Assembly: GCF_006385135.1 (NCBI RefSeq)
Contig: NZ_CP041025.1
Location: 186,001 to 250,000 of the forward strand
Origin: Paremcibacter congregatus
GTDB lineage: Bacteria; Pseudomonadota; Alphaproteobacteria; Sphingomonadales; Emcibacteraceae
DNA: 64,000 nucleotides
Direction: 5' to 3'
The notes beneath the pieces were generated by a model. That model saw only the letters and a list, made by a program, of their open reading frames with translations. It did not search any database and had not been told where the DNA came from. This document shows, in pieces, positions 46,890-56,080 of this stretch. Numbering within the stretch: the stretch's first letter is position 1; each line of letters starts with the position of its first letter. Both the position numbers and the translations under genes were made by a program.

Positions 46890-48377
46890 ATGACCAGCGG
46901 CCTCAAATTTATCGCCCATAACGCCCATGATGTGACGGTGGGGGATCAGCGGATATTGTTTCATATCCCGACGACGTCGCTGTTTGATCTGGACGGGGTG
47001 TCGGGCGACGTGCTCGACCTGTTCAAGGAACTGGGCGAGGTCAGCCGCGCCGATGTCGAGGCCCGCTTTGAAGGCCGTCACAGCCCGGATGACATCCTCG
47101 CCGTGGTCGAGGACTTCCTCGAGATGGACATCATCACGGGTGACGGCCCGGATTTCGACAAAAACCTGCGGCCGGATTTTCCGCCGGTCAAGATCGAGAA
47201 TTACCCCTTGAGCACCATCATCCTCAATGTCAACACCGGCTGCAATCTCGGTTGCACCTATTGCTACAAGGAAGACCTCACCACCCCGGCCAAGGGCGAG
47301 CTGATGGGCCTCGATACCGCGAAGAAATCCATCGACCTTTTGCTCAAGGAAGGTGCGAGCCGCGACCGGGTCAATGTGGTCTTTTTCGGCGGCGAGCCGT
47401 TAAGCAACATGCCGCTGATCAAGGGCGCGGTCGCCTATGCCGAGGAACGTTGCGCGGCGCTGGGCAAGAAGGTGGATTTCTCCCTGACCACCAACGCGAC
47501 GCTGCTCACGGAAGACATCATCGATTATCTCAACGCCCATAAATTCGGCATCGCCATCAGCATGGACGGGCCGAAGGCGGTGCATGACAAGAACCGCAAG
47601 ACCATCGGCGGCAAGGGCACCTATGATGTGGTGGCGAAGAAGGCCCGGATGCTGCTGGACCGCTATAGCGCCCGGCCGGTGGGGGCGCGGGTGACGCTGA
47701 CCGCGGGGGTCACGGATGTGGAGGCGATCCACGCCCATCTCAAATATGATCTGGGCTTTGCCGAGGTGGGCTTCGCACCGGTGACCTCGGGTGATATTTC
47801 GCTGTTTAACCTCAGCAATACAGAATTGCACGAGGTGTTCGAGAATATGAAAAGCCTTGGCCTTGCTTACCGCGATGCGGCGCTGCGCGGCGAGAATACC
47901 GGTTTTTCCAACATGCATCAGCTGATGACGGATCTGTATGAGGGCACCAAGAAGGCGCTGCCCTGTGGCGCGGGTATTGGCCTGCTGGCGGTGGATCACG
48001 CGGGCGATCTCAATCTCTGTCACCGTTTCACCGGCTCGGATATTGACACCTATGGCTCGGTGGACACGGGCATCAAGAAGAAGGAGCTCGGCGCCTTTCT
48101 CGAGGGTCGGGCCGACCGGGAGGGCACCTGGTGCGACACCTGCCGGATCCGGAACCTGTGTTCCGGCGGCTGTTATCACGAATCTTACGCGACCTATGAC
48201 GACATCAACAAGCCGACCTACCATTATTGCGACCTGATGCGCGACTGGATCGATTTCGGGATCAGGGTTTACAGTGAGATTCTGCGCGAAAATCCCGGTT
48301 ATTTCGAACGCCATGTCAGCCCGAGAACTTTGCTCAACACCAACCGGACGGTGGGTGCGGCGCAACAGCTGATGTGA
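46890..48377 (+). CDS. QhpD-like radical SAM/SPASM maturase
   Basis: 495 aa. Residues 1-85 resemble a PqqD/RRE-like winged helix for leader-peptide binding. The radical SAM core has the 4Fe-4S motif GCNLGCTYCYKED (Cys118, Cys122, Cys125) and FFGGEP. The C-terminal SPASM domain is complete: Cys359-x12-Gly-x4-Cys377, Cys415-x2-Cys418-x5-Cys424-x3-Cys428 and Cys447, enough for two auxiliary clusters. Phrases CGAGIGLLAV, LCHRFTGSD and LCSGGCYHESY match the quinohemoprotein amine dehydrogenase maturation protein QhpD, which makes intramolecular Cys-to-Asp/Glu thioether bonds. No qhpA, B, C, E or G is in the window, so the substrate here is unknown. Confidence 0.72.
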   Translation: MTSGLKFIAHNAHDVTVGDQRILFHIPTTSLFDLDGVSGDVLDLFKELGEVSRADVEARFEGRHSPDDILAVVEDFLEMDIITGDGPDFDKNLRPDFPPVKIENYPLSTIILNVNTGCNLGCTYCYKEDLTTPAKGELMGLDTAKKSIDLLLKEGASRDRVNVVFFGGEPLSNMPLIKGAVAYAEERCAALGKKVDFSLTTNATLLTEDIIDYLNAHKFGIAISMDGPKAVHDKNRKTIGGKGTYDVVAKKARMLLDRYSARPVGARVTLTAGVTDVEAIHAHLKYDLGFAEVGFAPVTSGDISLFNLSNTELHEVFENMKSLGLAYRDAALRGENTGFSNMHQLMTDLYEGTKKALPCGAGIGLLAVDHAGDLNLCHRFTGSDIDTYGSVDTGIKKKELGAFLEGRADREGTWCDTCRIRNLCSGGCYHESYATYDDINKPTYHYCDLMRDWIDFGIRVYSEILRENPGYFERHVSPRTLLNTNRTVGAAQQLM

Positions 48378-48390
48378 GGAAGGGGCGGCG

Positions 48391-50607
48391 ATGGTGACCG
48401 GATGGGGCGGTAAATTACGCGACATGATCCTGTCTTCGGGCATTGTCTCGCTGGCCATAGTGTTGTTCGTGTTACTTGCCCCGCCGGAAGGGGAGATCGC
48501 GGCGCTTTATCTGGCGCTCCTCACGCTCCTCACCGCGTTCTTGCTGCCGGCCCGCCGGGCGCTTCTGTTGCGCCTGACCTTTTTGATCCTGATGGTGCTC
48601 AGCTTTTGTCTGCTTTATCATCTGGGCCGGGATCATTTCCATTATGCCTATGTCTGGCTCTATAGCGCCCCGGACCTGCCGCTTTATCTCAAGCTCGCCA
48701 ATCTGTGGGGCGGGGAAGAGGGGACGTTGCTGTTTTTGGCTCTGCTGCTGGCGTTCTTTGCGGTGCGGATGGATCGTCAGCCGGGCTGGGCCGGGCCGGG
48801 GGTGATGCTTTTGCTGCTGCCGTTTTTGTTCGGGCTGCTGATCTGGCATCCTTTTCAGGAGACCAGCGCCGCACAACTGGCGACGGTGCCCTATCAGGGC
48901 ATGAACGCCCATCTGACCAAATTCTGGATGGCGATCCATCCGCCACTGATCTTCCTCACCTATCTGTTGCTGCTGGTGCCGTCGGGCGCAGCAGTGGAGG
49001 CTTTGGTGCGCGGCACGGGACCCTGGAAGGTGCTGGCGATCAGTTATGGCCGTAAGGCCTGGGTGGTGATGAGCGCCGGATTGATCAGCGGCATGTGGTG
49101 GGCCTATGAGGATTATTTTTACGGCCAGTTCTGGCACTGGGACCCCGTGCAGACGGCGGCCTTCGTGGTCTGGTGCTTTCTCACCGCCTATCTGCATGGG
49201 CTGCGCAGTTATCATCCGGACAGGGCCCATGCCCGCAGTCTGCCCTTCCTCGGTCTGGTCACGGCGGCGGCGGCGATCGGGTCGATGCTGGTGACCCGCA
49301 ACGGCGAACTGGTCAGTTCCCATCGCTATCTGGGGGAGACGTCAGTTGCGTTGCTGCTGTTCATTTCGGGGGCGTTATTATCTGTCGCGATCGTGGCTTT
49401 GCTTCTGTCCATCCGGCGGCGCTTGGCGCGGGCGGCCCGCCCGGTCCTGATCAGCGAATCCCGCCTGATGATCCATCTGGCGATCTGGGGCTTTGTCGGA
49501 CTTGGCCTGATGGGCTGTTATGTGCTGGGCGAGGCCTATCTGCGGGCGCTGCTTGAGGTGCCCAAGGACAAGCCGCCGATCTTCTTCGCCCTGATTGCCA
49601 ATGTCAGCCCGGCGGATTTTGTTGCCCTTCTTAAAGAACAGCATAGCCGCTGGTCGGTGGATAATTTTACCATGAACCAGATTCTGGTGCCGCTGGTGAT
49701 CGCCGTGGCCCTGATCGGCGGGCATCGCTTTTTGCCGGTGAACCGTCGGGGGATGAAGTGGGGGATCACCCTTGGCGCGGCGGTGGTGAGCGTAGGGCTG
49801 GCATCCTATCTGCAGCCGTTGCAGCATTTTTACGACGGTACGGGGGTGACTTCGGGCGCGACCCGGCGCAATTTCTATCAGCTGAATATGTTGCTTGGTG
49901 CGGTGGTTTATTTTTGCGGCGCGAGCTTGCTGTATGCTTCGCCGATTGGCCTGCGGCGTGGCAAGGAAAAGGCCTATATCACCTATATTGCGCCGGTGGG
50001 ACTGATCCATATGGGGGTGATGATCGGGTTGTTCGCCGCGCTTTGTGCGATGATTCTTGACACTCAGCGGGTGGTGAAAGTGAGTTTCCCGGCGGCGTAT
50101 GACCGGCCCTTGACGATTTCCGACCGATATCAGATTGAACTGCGCCGCCCGAGTGCTCCGACCGCAGCGGCGGGGGCCTATTCGGCCAGCGGCACCGGGG
50201 CGCTAAAAACCGTTACGGATGTGAAATTATATCTGAAAGGCGAAGGCGGCGCGACCATGGTTCGGCAGGGCCAGACCCTGTATCAGGATGACCGGCAGGC
50301 GGTCTCGGGGGTTAGTGGCGCGATCCGGCAATATTGTGAGGCGGCGGACTATCGTTTTGCCCGCGCTTCCCGCGCTGACGACGGCAAGTCGCATATGCTG
50401 AATCCGTTTATCTATCGCGGGCTGGGTTATGACCTGCAGGTCTGGTTGCCGGCGATTGATTACCTGGCGCTGGACGCAGAAAAGACCTCCTCGGCGGAAT
50501 ATAATATTCTGGTCAAGAGATTTCCCTTGATGATCTGGCTGTGGATTGGCCTCGGCTTGTCCCTGCTGGCCGGAATATATTACGCCTGGGTCGTTCCGCG
50601 GCGTTAG
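48391..50607 (+). CDS. CcmF-like haem-handling membrane protein
   Basis: 738 aa with about 14 membrane helices. The CcmF/CcsA family motifs are present in altered form: NLWGGEEGTLLF (106-115), MAIHPPLIFLTY (180-191), a WWD-like haem-binding segment WWAYEDYFYGQFWHWDP (236-252) and RNGELVSSHRY (303-313). The four family histidines align with His183, His269, His311 and His540. Residues about 560-710 form a large soluble domain before a last helix, as in CcmF. CcmF transfers haem to apocytochrome c. Here no ccmA-E, G or H gene is near. It starts 13 bases after the radical SAM gene with its own AAGGGG, so both are likely one operon. Confidence 0.8.
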   Translation: MVTGWGGKLRDMILSSGIVSLAIVLFVLLAPPEGEIAALYLALLTLLTAFLLPARRALLLRLTFLILMVLSFCLLYHLGRDHFHYAYVWLYSAPDLPLYLKLANLWGGEEGTLLFLALLLAFFAVRMDRQPGWAGPGVMLLLLPFLFGLLIWHPFQETSAAQLATVPYQGMNAHLTKFWMAIHPPLIFLTYLLLLVPSGAAVEALVRGTGPWKVLAISYGRKAWVVMSAGLISGMWWAYEDYFYGQFWHWDPVQTAAFVVWCFLTAYLHGLRSYHPDRAHARSLPFLGLVTAAAAIGSMLVTRNGELVSSHRYLGETSVALLLFISGALLSVAIVALLLSIRRRLARAARPVLISESRLMIHLAIWGFVGLGLMGCYVLGEAYLRALLEVPKDKPPIFFALIANVSPADFVALLKEQHSRWSVDNFTMNQILVPLVIAVALIGGHRFLPVNRRGMKWGITLGAAVVSVGLASYLQPLQHFYDGTGVTSGATRRNFYQLNMLLGAVVYFCGASLLYASPIGLRRGKEKAYITYIAPVGLIHMGVMIGLFAALCAMILDTQRVVKVSFPAAYDRPLTISDRYQIELRRPSAPTAAAGAYSASGTGALKTVTDVKLYLKGEGGATMVRQGQTLYQDDRQAVSGVSGAIRQYCEAADYRFARASRADDGKSHMLNPFIYRGLGYDLQVWLPAIDYLALDAEKTSSAEYNILVKRFPLMIWLWIGLGLSLLAGIYYAWVVPRR

Positions 50608-51203
50608 GTCTGTCGCGGATCGGTTTTGATCATGATGTCCATTTTCTGGACCGTCTGATACCATTTATAGGTCAGGGGATGATCCGTCATCCAGTTAAGA
50701 TCCGGGTGACGGAACCGGATGTAATCAAGGGCGCAGGCCATGCTCATGCTGCCGATATGCCAGTCGCCGGCATCGTGAATCATATTATGTTCAAATTCCT
50801 GCAGGCCGCGCAGGATAGCGGCTTCCCAGCGTTCGAGCCACATCGGTGACTGCTGCGCCGCGTCGCGACATTTTTCCTGCTGGGCGAGGACGGCCGCATC
50901 CATGATGCCGTCGGCCAGTGCCTGCATTTTTTGTTGTTTGAGATGCTCTTCAAACGACAATTCCGGGGTTTCAGCCATCTGGAACAGGGCGTCGGCGATC
51001 ACCGGGCTGTCATAGACCGTATAACCGCGCCCCAGCACCAATGTGGGAATCTTGCCGAGCGGGTTGGCCTCGATCAGGCGTCCGCTCTGGTCTTCAAATG
51101 GATGCAGGAAGGTCAGTGTCACCTGATCGGTGAGTTTGAGATGATCAAGCACAAGGAGGATTTTGCGGCTATAGGGCGACGTCAGCGTATAAAAAAGTTC
51201 CAT
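50604..51203 (-). CDS. glutathione S-transferase family protein
   Basis: 199 aa. N-terminal thioredoxin-like domain: LFYTLTSPYSRKILLVLDHL, with Ser in the active-site region, the cis-proline GKIPTLVL and the glutathione-binding YDSPVIADAL. The C-terminal domain is all-helical with the conserved hydrophobic/Asp pattern SMACALDYIRFRHPDL. Its 3' end overlaps the CcmF-like gene by 4 bases on the opposite strand. Forty bases separate it from selO on the same strand. Confidence 0.88.
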   Translation of the reverse strand: MELFYTLTSPYSRKILLVLDHLKLTDQVTLTFLHPFEDQSGRLIEANPLGKIPTLVLGRGYTVYDSPVIADALFQMAETPELSFEEHLKQQKMQALADGIMDAAVLAQQEKCRDAAQQSPMWLERWEAAILRGLQEFEHNMIHDAGDWHIGSMSMACALDYIRFRHPDLNWMTDHPLTYKWYQTVQKMDIMIKTDPRQT

Positions 51204-51243
51204 AGATGTTTCTCTTCTGCGTGGTCTTCAGGGCAGGCGATCA

Positions 51244-52671
51244 TCAAGAGGAACAGCTGATATCCAGATGACGACCCCAGTCGGGTGGTTCACTGGCATA
51301 ATGATCCCATTCTATTTGATCGTCAAAGGGAAATTGCAGCAGGCTGTGCAGACGGGCGATTTCGCTGTAATCGCCTTGCTCGGCTTTCTCGATCGCGGTC
51401 TGGGCCAGGTAATTGCGCAGGATATATTTAGGGTTTATCGCCCGCATGGCGCTGCGCCGCGCCTCCGGCGTTTGACTGTCCTGGGCCAGACGGGCGTCAT
51501 AGGCGGCGAACCAGGCGGTGAACTGCGGCGCATTGTCCTTGAGGACCGGCAGCGGCTGATCTGTCCGGTCACTGAGCTGGCGGAAAAACAGGGTGTAATC
51601 CACCTGGTTTTCGGCCATCAGGTCGAACAGGTCATGGACCAGAAGCTCATCGCCCTCGGCAATGGTCTGCAGGCCGAGCTTGTCGGCCATAAGACGGTTA
51701 TATCTTTTGAAGAAGCGGATCTGATAATGTTCACGCATCTGTTCAATGCTGGACTCGTCGGCGAGCAGCGGCTTCAGGGCATGGGCCAGCGCCAGACAAT
51801 TCCACAGACCCACATTGGGCTGCTGGTCAAAGGCGTAGCGTCCGCCATCATCGGAATGGTTGCAGATATAGTGGGGGTCGAAGGCCTCCATAAAGCCGTA
51901 GGGACCATAATCAAAGGTCTGGCCGAGGATTGACATATTGTCGGTATTCATCACCCCGTGGGCGAAGCCGAAGGCCTGCCAGGCGGCGATCATCTCGGCG
52001 GTGCGCCCGGCGATTTCCTGCAGCATGTGATCGACATCGACCACTTCGGGATAATGGATGCGGCGGGTATAGTCGCAGAGCGCCTGCAATTCGTCATGCT
52101 GGTTGGTGTAGCTGAAATATTCGAAGCTGCCGAAGCGCACATGGGTTTCGCTCAGGCGGATGACACCGGCGGCCGTCTCCAGCCGTTCGCGCTGCACCGG
52201 CTCGTCGCTGTGGATCAGGCAGAGGGCACGGCTGGTGGGGATGCCGAGATGATGCAGGGCTTCACTGGCGAGATATTCCCGGATGCTGGAGCGCAAGACC
52301 GCCCGCCCGTCGGCCCCGCGGCAGAAGGGACTGGGCCCCGCGCCTTTCAGGTGGATGTCCCATAGTTCATTTTTCTGATTGCGCACCTGCCCGAGCAACA
52401 GCCCACGTCCGTCGCCGAGCCGCGGGCTATAGCCGCCGAACTGATGCCCGGCATACACCATGGCCAGCGGATCAGCACCGTCGATCATCTTGGCGCCGCT
52501 GAAAAACTGCAGCGCGTCTTTGCTCTGCAGGTCATCGGGGTCAAGGTCGAGCAGGGCAGCGCCGTTGGGGTTGGTCGCCACCATGCGCGGGTTGGGCAGG
52601 GGGCGGGCCGGGATCGCGGCATAGAATTTCTCACCCAAAGCGGCGAACTGATTGTCAAAATTCAGTTTCAT
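51244..52671 (-). CDS. selO: protein adenylyltransferase SelO
   Basis: 475 aa pseudokinase-fold AMPylase (YdiU family). Recognised by [58 protein letters not shown] and [13 protein letters not shown]. SelO flips ATP in its active site and transfers AMP to metabolic and redox proteins under oxidative stress. The C-terminus ISCSS has Cys where animal SelO has selenocysteine. The start overlaps the trhO stop by ATGA. Confidence 0.95.
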   Translation of the reverse strand: MKLNFDNQFAALGEKFYAAIPARPLPNPRMVATNPNGAALLDLDPDDLQSKDALQFFSGAKMIDGADPLAMVYAGHQFGGYSPRLGDGRGLLLGQVRNQKNELWDIHLKGAGPSPFCRGADGRAVLRSSIREYLASEALHHLGIPTSRALCLIHSDEPVQRERLETAAGVIRLSETHVRFGSFEYFSYTNQHDELQALCDYTRRIHYPEVVDVDHMLQEIAGRTAEMIAAWQAFGFAHGVMNTDNMSILGQTFDYGPYGFMEAFDPHYICNHSDDGGRYAFDQQPNVGLWNCLALAHALKPLLADESSIEQMREHYQIRFFKRYNRLMADKLGLQTIAEGDELLVHDLFDLMAENQVDYTLFFRQLSDRTDQPLPVLKDNAPQFTAWFAAYDARLAQDSQTPEARRSAMRAINPKYILRNYLAQTAIEKAEQGDYSEIARLHSLLQFPFDDQIEWDHYASEPPDWGRHLDISCSS

Positions 52672-53672
52672 GCGCGGTCACTGACGTCAGAGATATCCTG
52701 CTGACGTTGCTGGTTTTTCTGCTGCCGTTTGGCGGCCCGGCGTTGTTCGATGGTCTGGGCGACCACGCCGCCGATATGGCTCTGGCCTTTTTGAGCGGCG
52801 AGTTCGACCTGGCGTTCCCGCTCCTGATGGCGCTTTTTCTGGGCCGTGTCATGGATGTCATGGCAATGGGGGCAGCTGACGCCTTTTTGATAACGCGCAT
52901 CCTGCTTCTCGGCTTCGGTAATCGGCATGCGGCAGGCGAAACACTGGTCATAACTGCCCTGTTCGAGATTATGTTTGACCGCCACCCGGCTGTCGAAGAC
53001 AAAACATTCGCCTTGCCACAAGGATTGGTCTTCCGGCACTTCCTCAAGATATTTCAGGATGCCGCCTTCGAGGTGATAGACCTCGTCGAAGCCCTTTTGC
53101 TTGAGGTAGGCGGTGGATTTTTCGCAGCGGATGCCGCCGGTGCAGAACATGGCGACTTTCTTGTTTTTGGCGTCGGCGAGCTTCTCATCCACATAGGCGG
53201 GGAATTCCCGGAAAGTGGCGGTCTTGGGATCCCGCGCGCCTTTAAAGGTGCCGATGCCGACCTCGTAATCATTGCGGGTGTCAACGACGACTACATCCGG
53301 ATCACTGATCAGGGCGTTCCAGTCCTGCGGCTTGACGTAACTGCCGACGATATGATTTGGGTCGATATCCTCGACCCCCATGGTGACGATCTCCTTTTTC
53401 AGACGCACCTTGGTGCGGTGAAAGGGCATGTCGTCGGCGAAGGATTCCTTGGTGACGATATCTTTGAAGCGGGGATCGGCGCGCAGGAAATCATGCAAGG
53501 CGGCAATGGCCTCCGCCGAGCCGGCGACGGTGCCGTTGATGCCTTCATGGGCCAGCAGCAGGGTGCCGTGAATGCCATGATCGGTGAGGAAGGCGTGTAA
53601 CTTCGGTTGCAGGTCCTGATAATCAGGCAGGGCGACAAAATGATAGAGCGCCGATACAGTATAGGTCGTCAT
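52668..53672 (-). CDS. trhO: tRNA uridine(34) hydroxylase (rhodanese family)
   Basis: 334 aa from ATG 53672 ([15 protein letters not shown]), with AAAGGA upstream; the frame extends 17 codons further without homology. An N-terminal acylphosphatase-like domain ([17 protein letters not shown]) is followed by a rhodanese domain with catalytic loop [10 protein letters not shown], and a C-terminal CXXC pair region ([14 protein letters not shown]) likely binding zinc. TrhO installs 5-hydroxyuridine at the wobble position with oxygen. The basic tail ([15 protein letters not shown]) may help tRNA binding. It is coupled to selO. Confidence 0.94.
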   Translation of the reverse strand: MTTYTVSALYHFVALPDYQDLQPKLHAFLTDHGIHGTLLLAHEGINGTVAGSAEAIAALHDFLRADPRFKDIVTKESFADDMPFHRTKVRLKKEIVTMGVEDIDPNHIVGSYVKPQDWNALISDPDVVVVDTRNDYEVGIGTFKGARDPKTATFREFPAYVDEKLADAKNKKVAMFCTGGIRCEKSTAYLKQKGFDEVYHLEGGILKYLEEVPEDQSLWQGECFVFDSRVAVKHNLEQGSYDQCFACRMPITEAEKQDARYQKGVSCPHCHDIHDTAQKKRHQERERQVELAAQKGQSHIGGVVAQTIEQRRAAKRQQKNQQRQQDISDVSDRA

Positions 53673-53795
53673 AAAAATCCTTTCAGCGGGCCGGAACGTA
53701 AATCCGGAGCCGGGGTGGTACATAAGCCATATATATGAAAGATCGCGCGGTGACGCAAGGGATGGCGACGGTTTTTCGGCGAACGCGCCGCCGGG

Positions 53796-54728
53796 TCACC
53801 TTTCCCGCCGGATCACTTCGATCATTTCGGCGACATCGCGCAGGCGTTTGATCTTCTCGAACAGGGGCGGGGCTTCGGGATATTGGCGTTTCAGATAACT
53901 GAACCATTGTTTGATGCGGCTCGGCAGATAGCCGCGCTGATATTTATCCCGGTTAAAGACGGCATAGCGGATCAGAAGATCACAGGTCTTGGCCCAGGAT
54001 TGCGGCGCCTTGTCCCGACGAATGGTCGCGGCAAGGTTCGGCAGGCTGAGCCCGCCACGCCCGATCATAATATCATCACAGCCGGAAATACGACGGCAGG
54101 CTTCCGCATCGGCGCGCGACCAGATGTCACCATTGGCGATCACCGGGATGGCGACCTGCTGGCGGATGTCGTCAATCACATGCCAATGGGCCGGGGGGCG
54201 GTAGCCTTCGACCTTGGTCCGGGCATGAACGGTGAGCATATCGGCGCCGGCGGCCTCGATCGCCCGGGCGCAGTCATTGGCGAGATCGGCGGTTTCATAC
54301 CCGAGCCGCATCTTGGCGCTGACCGATACGGCGGCGGGCACGGCGGCGCGCACGGCGCGCACGATCTGATAGAGGGATTCGGGTTCTTTCAACAGTACCG
54401 CGCCGCCCTTGTGGCGGTTGACGGTCTTGGCCGGGCAGCCGAAATTCAGATCGACGCCGGGGGAGCCCAAGGCCGCGGCGGTGACGGCGTTTTCCGCCAT
54501 CCACTGCGGGTGTTGGCCGAGCAGCTGGATGCGCACCGGCGTGCCGGCGCGGGTGGTGCCGCCCTGGCGCAATTCCGGACTGATTTTATGGAAATAGGCG
54601 GGTTTATAGGCCTGATCGACCACCCGGACAAATTCGGTGATGCAAAGGTCATAATCACCGCCCGCGGTCAGCAGTTCCCGCATGGCGTGATCCACCACCC
54701 CCTCCATCGGTGCCAAGATAATTTTCAT
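53796..54728 (-). CDS. dusC: tRNA-dihydrouridine synthase, DusC type
   Basis: 310 aa FMN enzyme reducing uridine in the tRNA D-loop. MKIILAPMEGVVDHAMRELL, the catalytic VDLNFGCPAKTVNRHKGGA with Cys98, VSAKMRLGYE, TVHARTK and MIGRGGL are all in place. The PAKTVNRHKGGA variant and the Cys position match DusC rather than DusA or DusB. It lies 124 bases upstream of trhO on the same strand. Confidence 0.92.
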   Translation of the reverse strand: MKIILAPMEGVVDHAMRELLTAGGDYDLCITEFVRVVDQAYKPAYFHKISPELRQGGTTRAGTPVRIQLLGQHPQWMAENAVTAAALGSPGVDLNFGCPAKTVNRHKGGAVLLKEPESLYQIVRAVRAAVPAAVSVSAKMRLGYETADLANDCARAIEAAGADMLTVHARTKVEGYRPPAHWHVIDDIRQQVAIPVIANGDIWSRADAEACRRISGCDDIMIGRGGLSLPNLAATIRRDKAPQSWAKTCDLLIRYAVFNRDKYQRGYLPSRIKQWFSYLKRQYPEAPPLFEKIKRLRDVAEMIEVIRRER

Positions 54729-54824
54729 GGGGTCAGGATCGTTTCAACGGTCATACTATTTTCTGGATGGGATGGCGTTTTCAAGAAGCCGTTCATATTC
54801 TTTAAAATCCGTAGCGGATATCAA

Positions 54825-54932
54825 CTAAAGGTCATTACCCTCATCGTAAGTGGTTTGCATTGCTTCATATATGACTTTCGCCTCATAAAGGTCAACATTC
54901 TTTAAAAACTCTGTTTCGCTGACAATTGTCAT
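54825..54932 (-). CDS. possible small protein, antitoxin-like N-terminus
   Basis: A 35-aa frame from ATG 54932, preceded by CAGGA nine bases upstream; the same frame is open to 55046. The first residues MTIVSETEFLKN resemble the start of Phd/YefM antitoxins, but the remainder is too short for a functional antitoxin and no toxin gene adjoins. It may be a remnant or a spurious frame. Confidence 0.3.
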   Translation of the reverse strand: MTIVSETEFLKNVDLYEAKVIYEAMQTTYDEGNDL

Positions 54933-55069
54933 GAGGCGTTTCCTGTGCCATGGATTTTCGGCTATTCTATCGGAATTCCCGAAAATCCGCAATATAGGGG
55001 TTTTGACAAATGTCATGAGATCAGAGACACTGAAATGATCAGCCAATAACCAAAAAGAGTGGGGGATGT

Positions 55070-55999
55070 GTGGAAACTCAAAAACTGGAAAAATTAAATC
55101 CCCATTGGCGAATTAAACTCTGGTTTCTTTTGAGGGCGCTGGAATTATCCTTTGCGTTCACTTTTATCATAATCTTTCAGGATAAAATTGCCGTAGGTAT
55201 GATATCTGCATGGACCTTGATCGTTTTCTATTACGCTAACCCCCTTTATGGAATATTTACAGTTCTGATCCGGCTGCCTTTTCGAGGTACCAAATTTTAC
55301 GATTTGCGGTTATTTAAAGCTGCGATTAATACCGCGGTGTATGGCGTTTATGGGGCTTATCTATTTTGGCAACATATGGACGGATTGCCATTTACTGGAT
55401 CCTTTGAAGATACTTTACTGCCTCTCGAAAAAGTAAATCATCTGGTTTTCCTGTGGCTTGGGGGGATGATTTTTAACTTTTGTACTGCTTATTGGCTTTA
55501 TGGAAATGCCGCACGAGTTCTCGAAGTATCCAGTTACTTTAACGCAAAGGATGCCATTCATCATTCAGATCCAGGTTTTATTCAGCCAGGAAAGTGGTTT
55601 CTTCTGCGTCTCCTTGAGTTTGCGGCTTTCGTCGTTTGGATGGTTATTTTCTCGGTGTCACTGGAATCCGGGGTATTGGGGGGAGTGGCCTTTTATGCAG
55701 TTTATTTTCTCAACCCGATATATGCTCTGGCTGTATTGCTGAGTGCTATTTTGTTTTCCCATATTGAGTTTTGGAGTGTTCGTTTCAAGATGGCGTTGAA
55801 AAATGCTGTTACGCATGGGGTTTATGGGTATTTTTTATTATATGCTTTTCAGGTGTTTGAGCATGGTTCTTGGATTGGGTTTCCTAGATCTAACTCTTCG
55901 ATACTCACTTGGGCGTGGATTTTCGGTATCTGCTTTAATTTCGCAACAGCGTGGTATGTCTATCGACCGGAGATGGTGAAAAAACCCAACGTGACCTGA
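55070..55999 (+). CDS. unknown integral membrane protein with internal duplication
   Basis: 309 aa from GTG 55070, after GGGGGATGT. Two halves are clearly related: WFLLRALEL (18-26) and WFLLRLLEF (176-184); ANPLYGI (56-62) and LNPIYAL (214-220); FKAAINTAVYGVYG (82-95) and FKMALKNAVTHGVYG (239-253); FNFCTAYWLY (135-144) and FNFATAWYVY (289-298). The constant offset of about 155-158 residues shows tandem duplication of a unit with four helices. Family unknown; codon use is AT-richer than the surroundings. Confidence 0.75.
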   Translation: METQKLEKLNPHWRIKLWFLLRALELSFAFTFIIIFQDKIAVGMISAWTLIVFYYANPLYGIFTVLIRLPFRGTKFYDLRLFKAAINTAVYGVYGAYLFWQHMDGLPFTGSFEDTLLPLEKVNHLVFLWLGGMIFNFCTAYWLYGNAARVLEVSSYFNAKDAIHHSDPGFIQPGKWFLLRLLEFAAFVVWMVIFSVSLESGVLGGVAFYAVYFLNPIYALAVLLSAILFSHIEFWSVRFKMALKNAVTHGVYGYFLLYAFQVFEHGSWIGFPRSNSSILTWAWIFGICFNFATAWYVYRPEMVKKPNVT

Positions 56000-56080
56000 G
56001 GACATCGTTTGCGTGAAATCAATTTGATGGTTCTGCTTTGGCGTAATATACGTATTTTTAGGCAAGAGAGGAGCTGAAAG

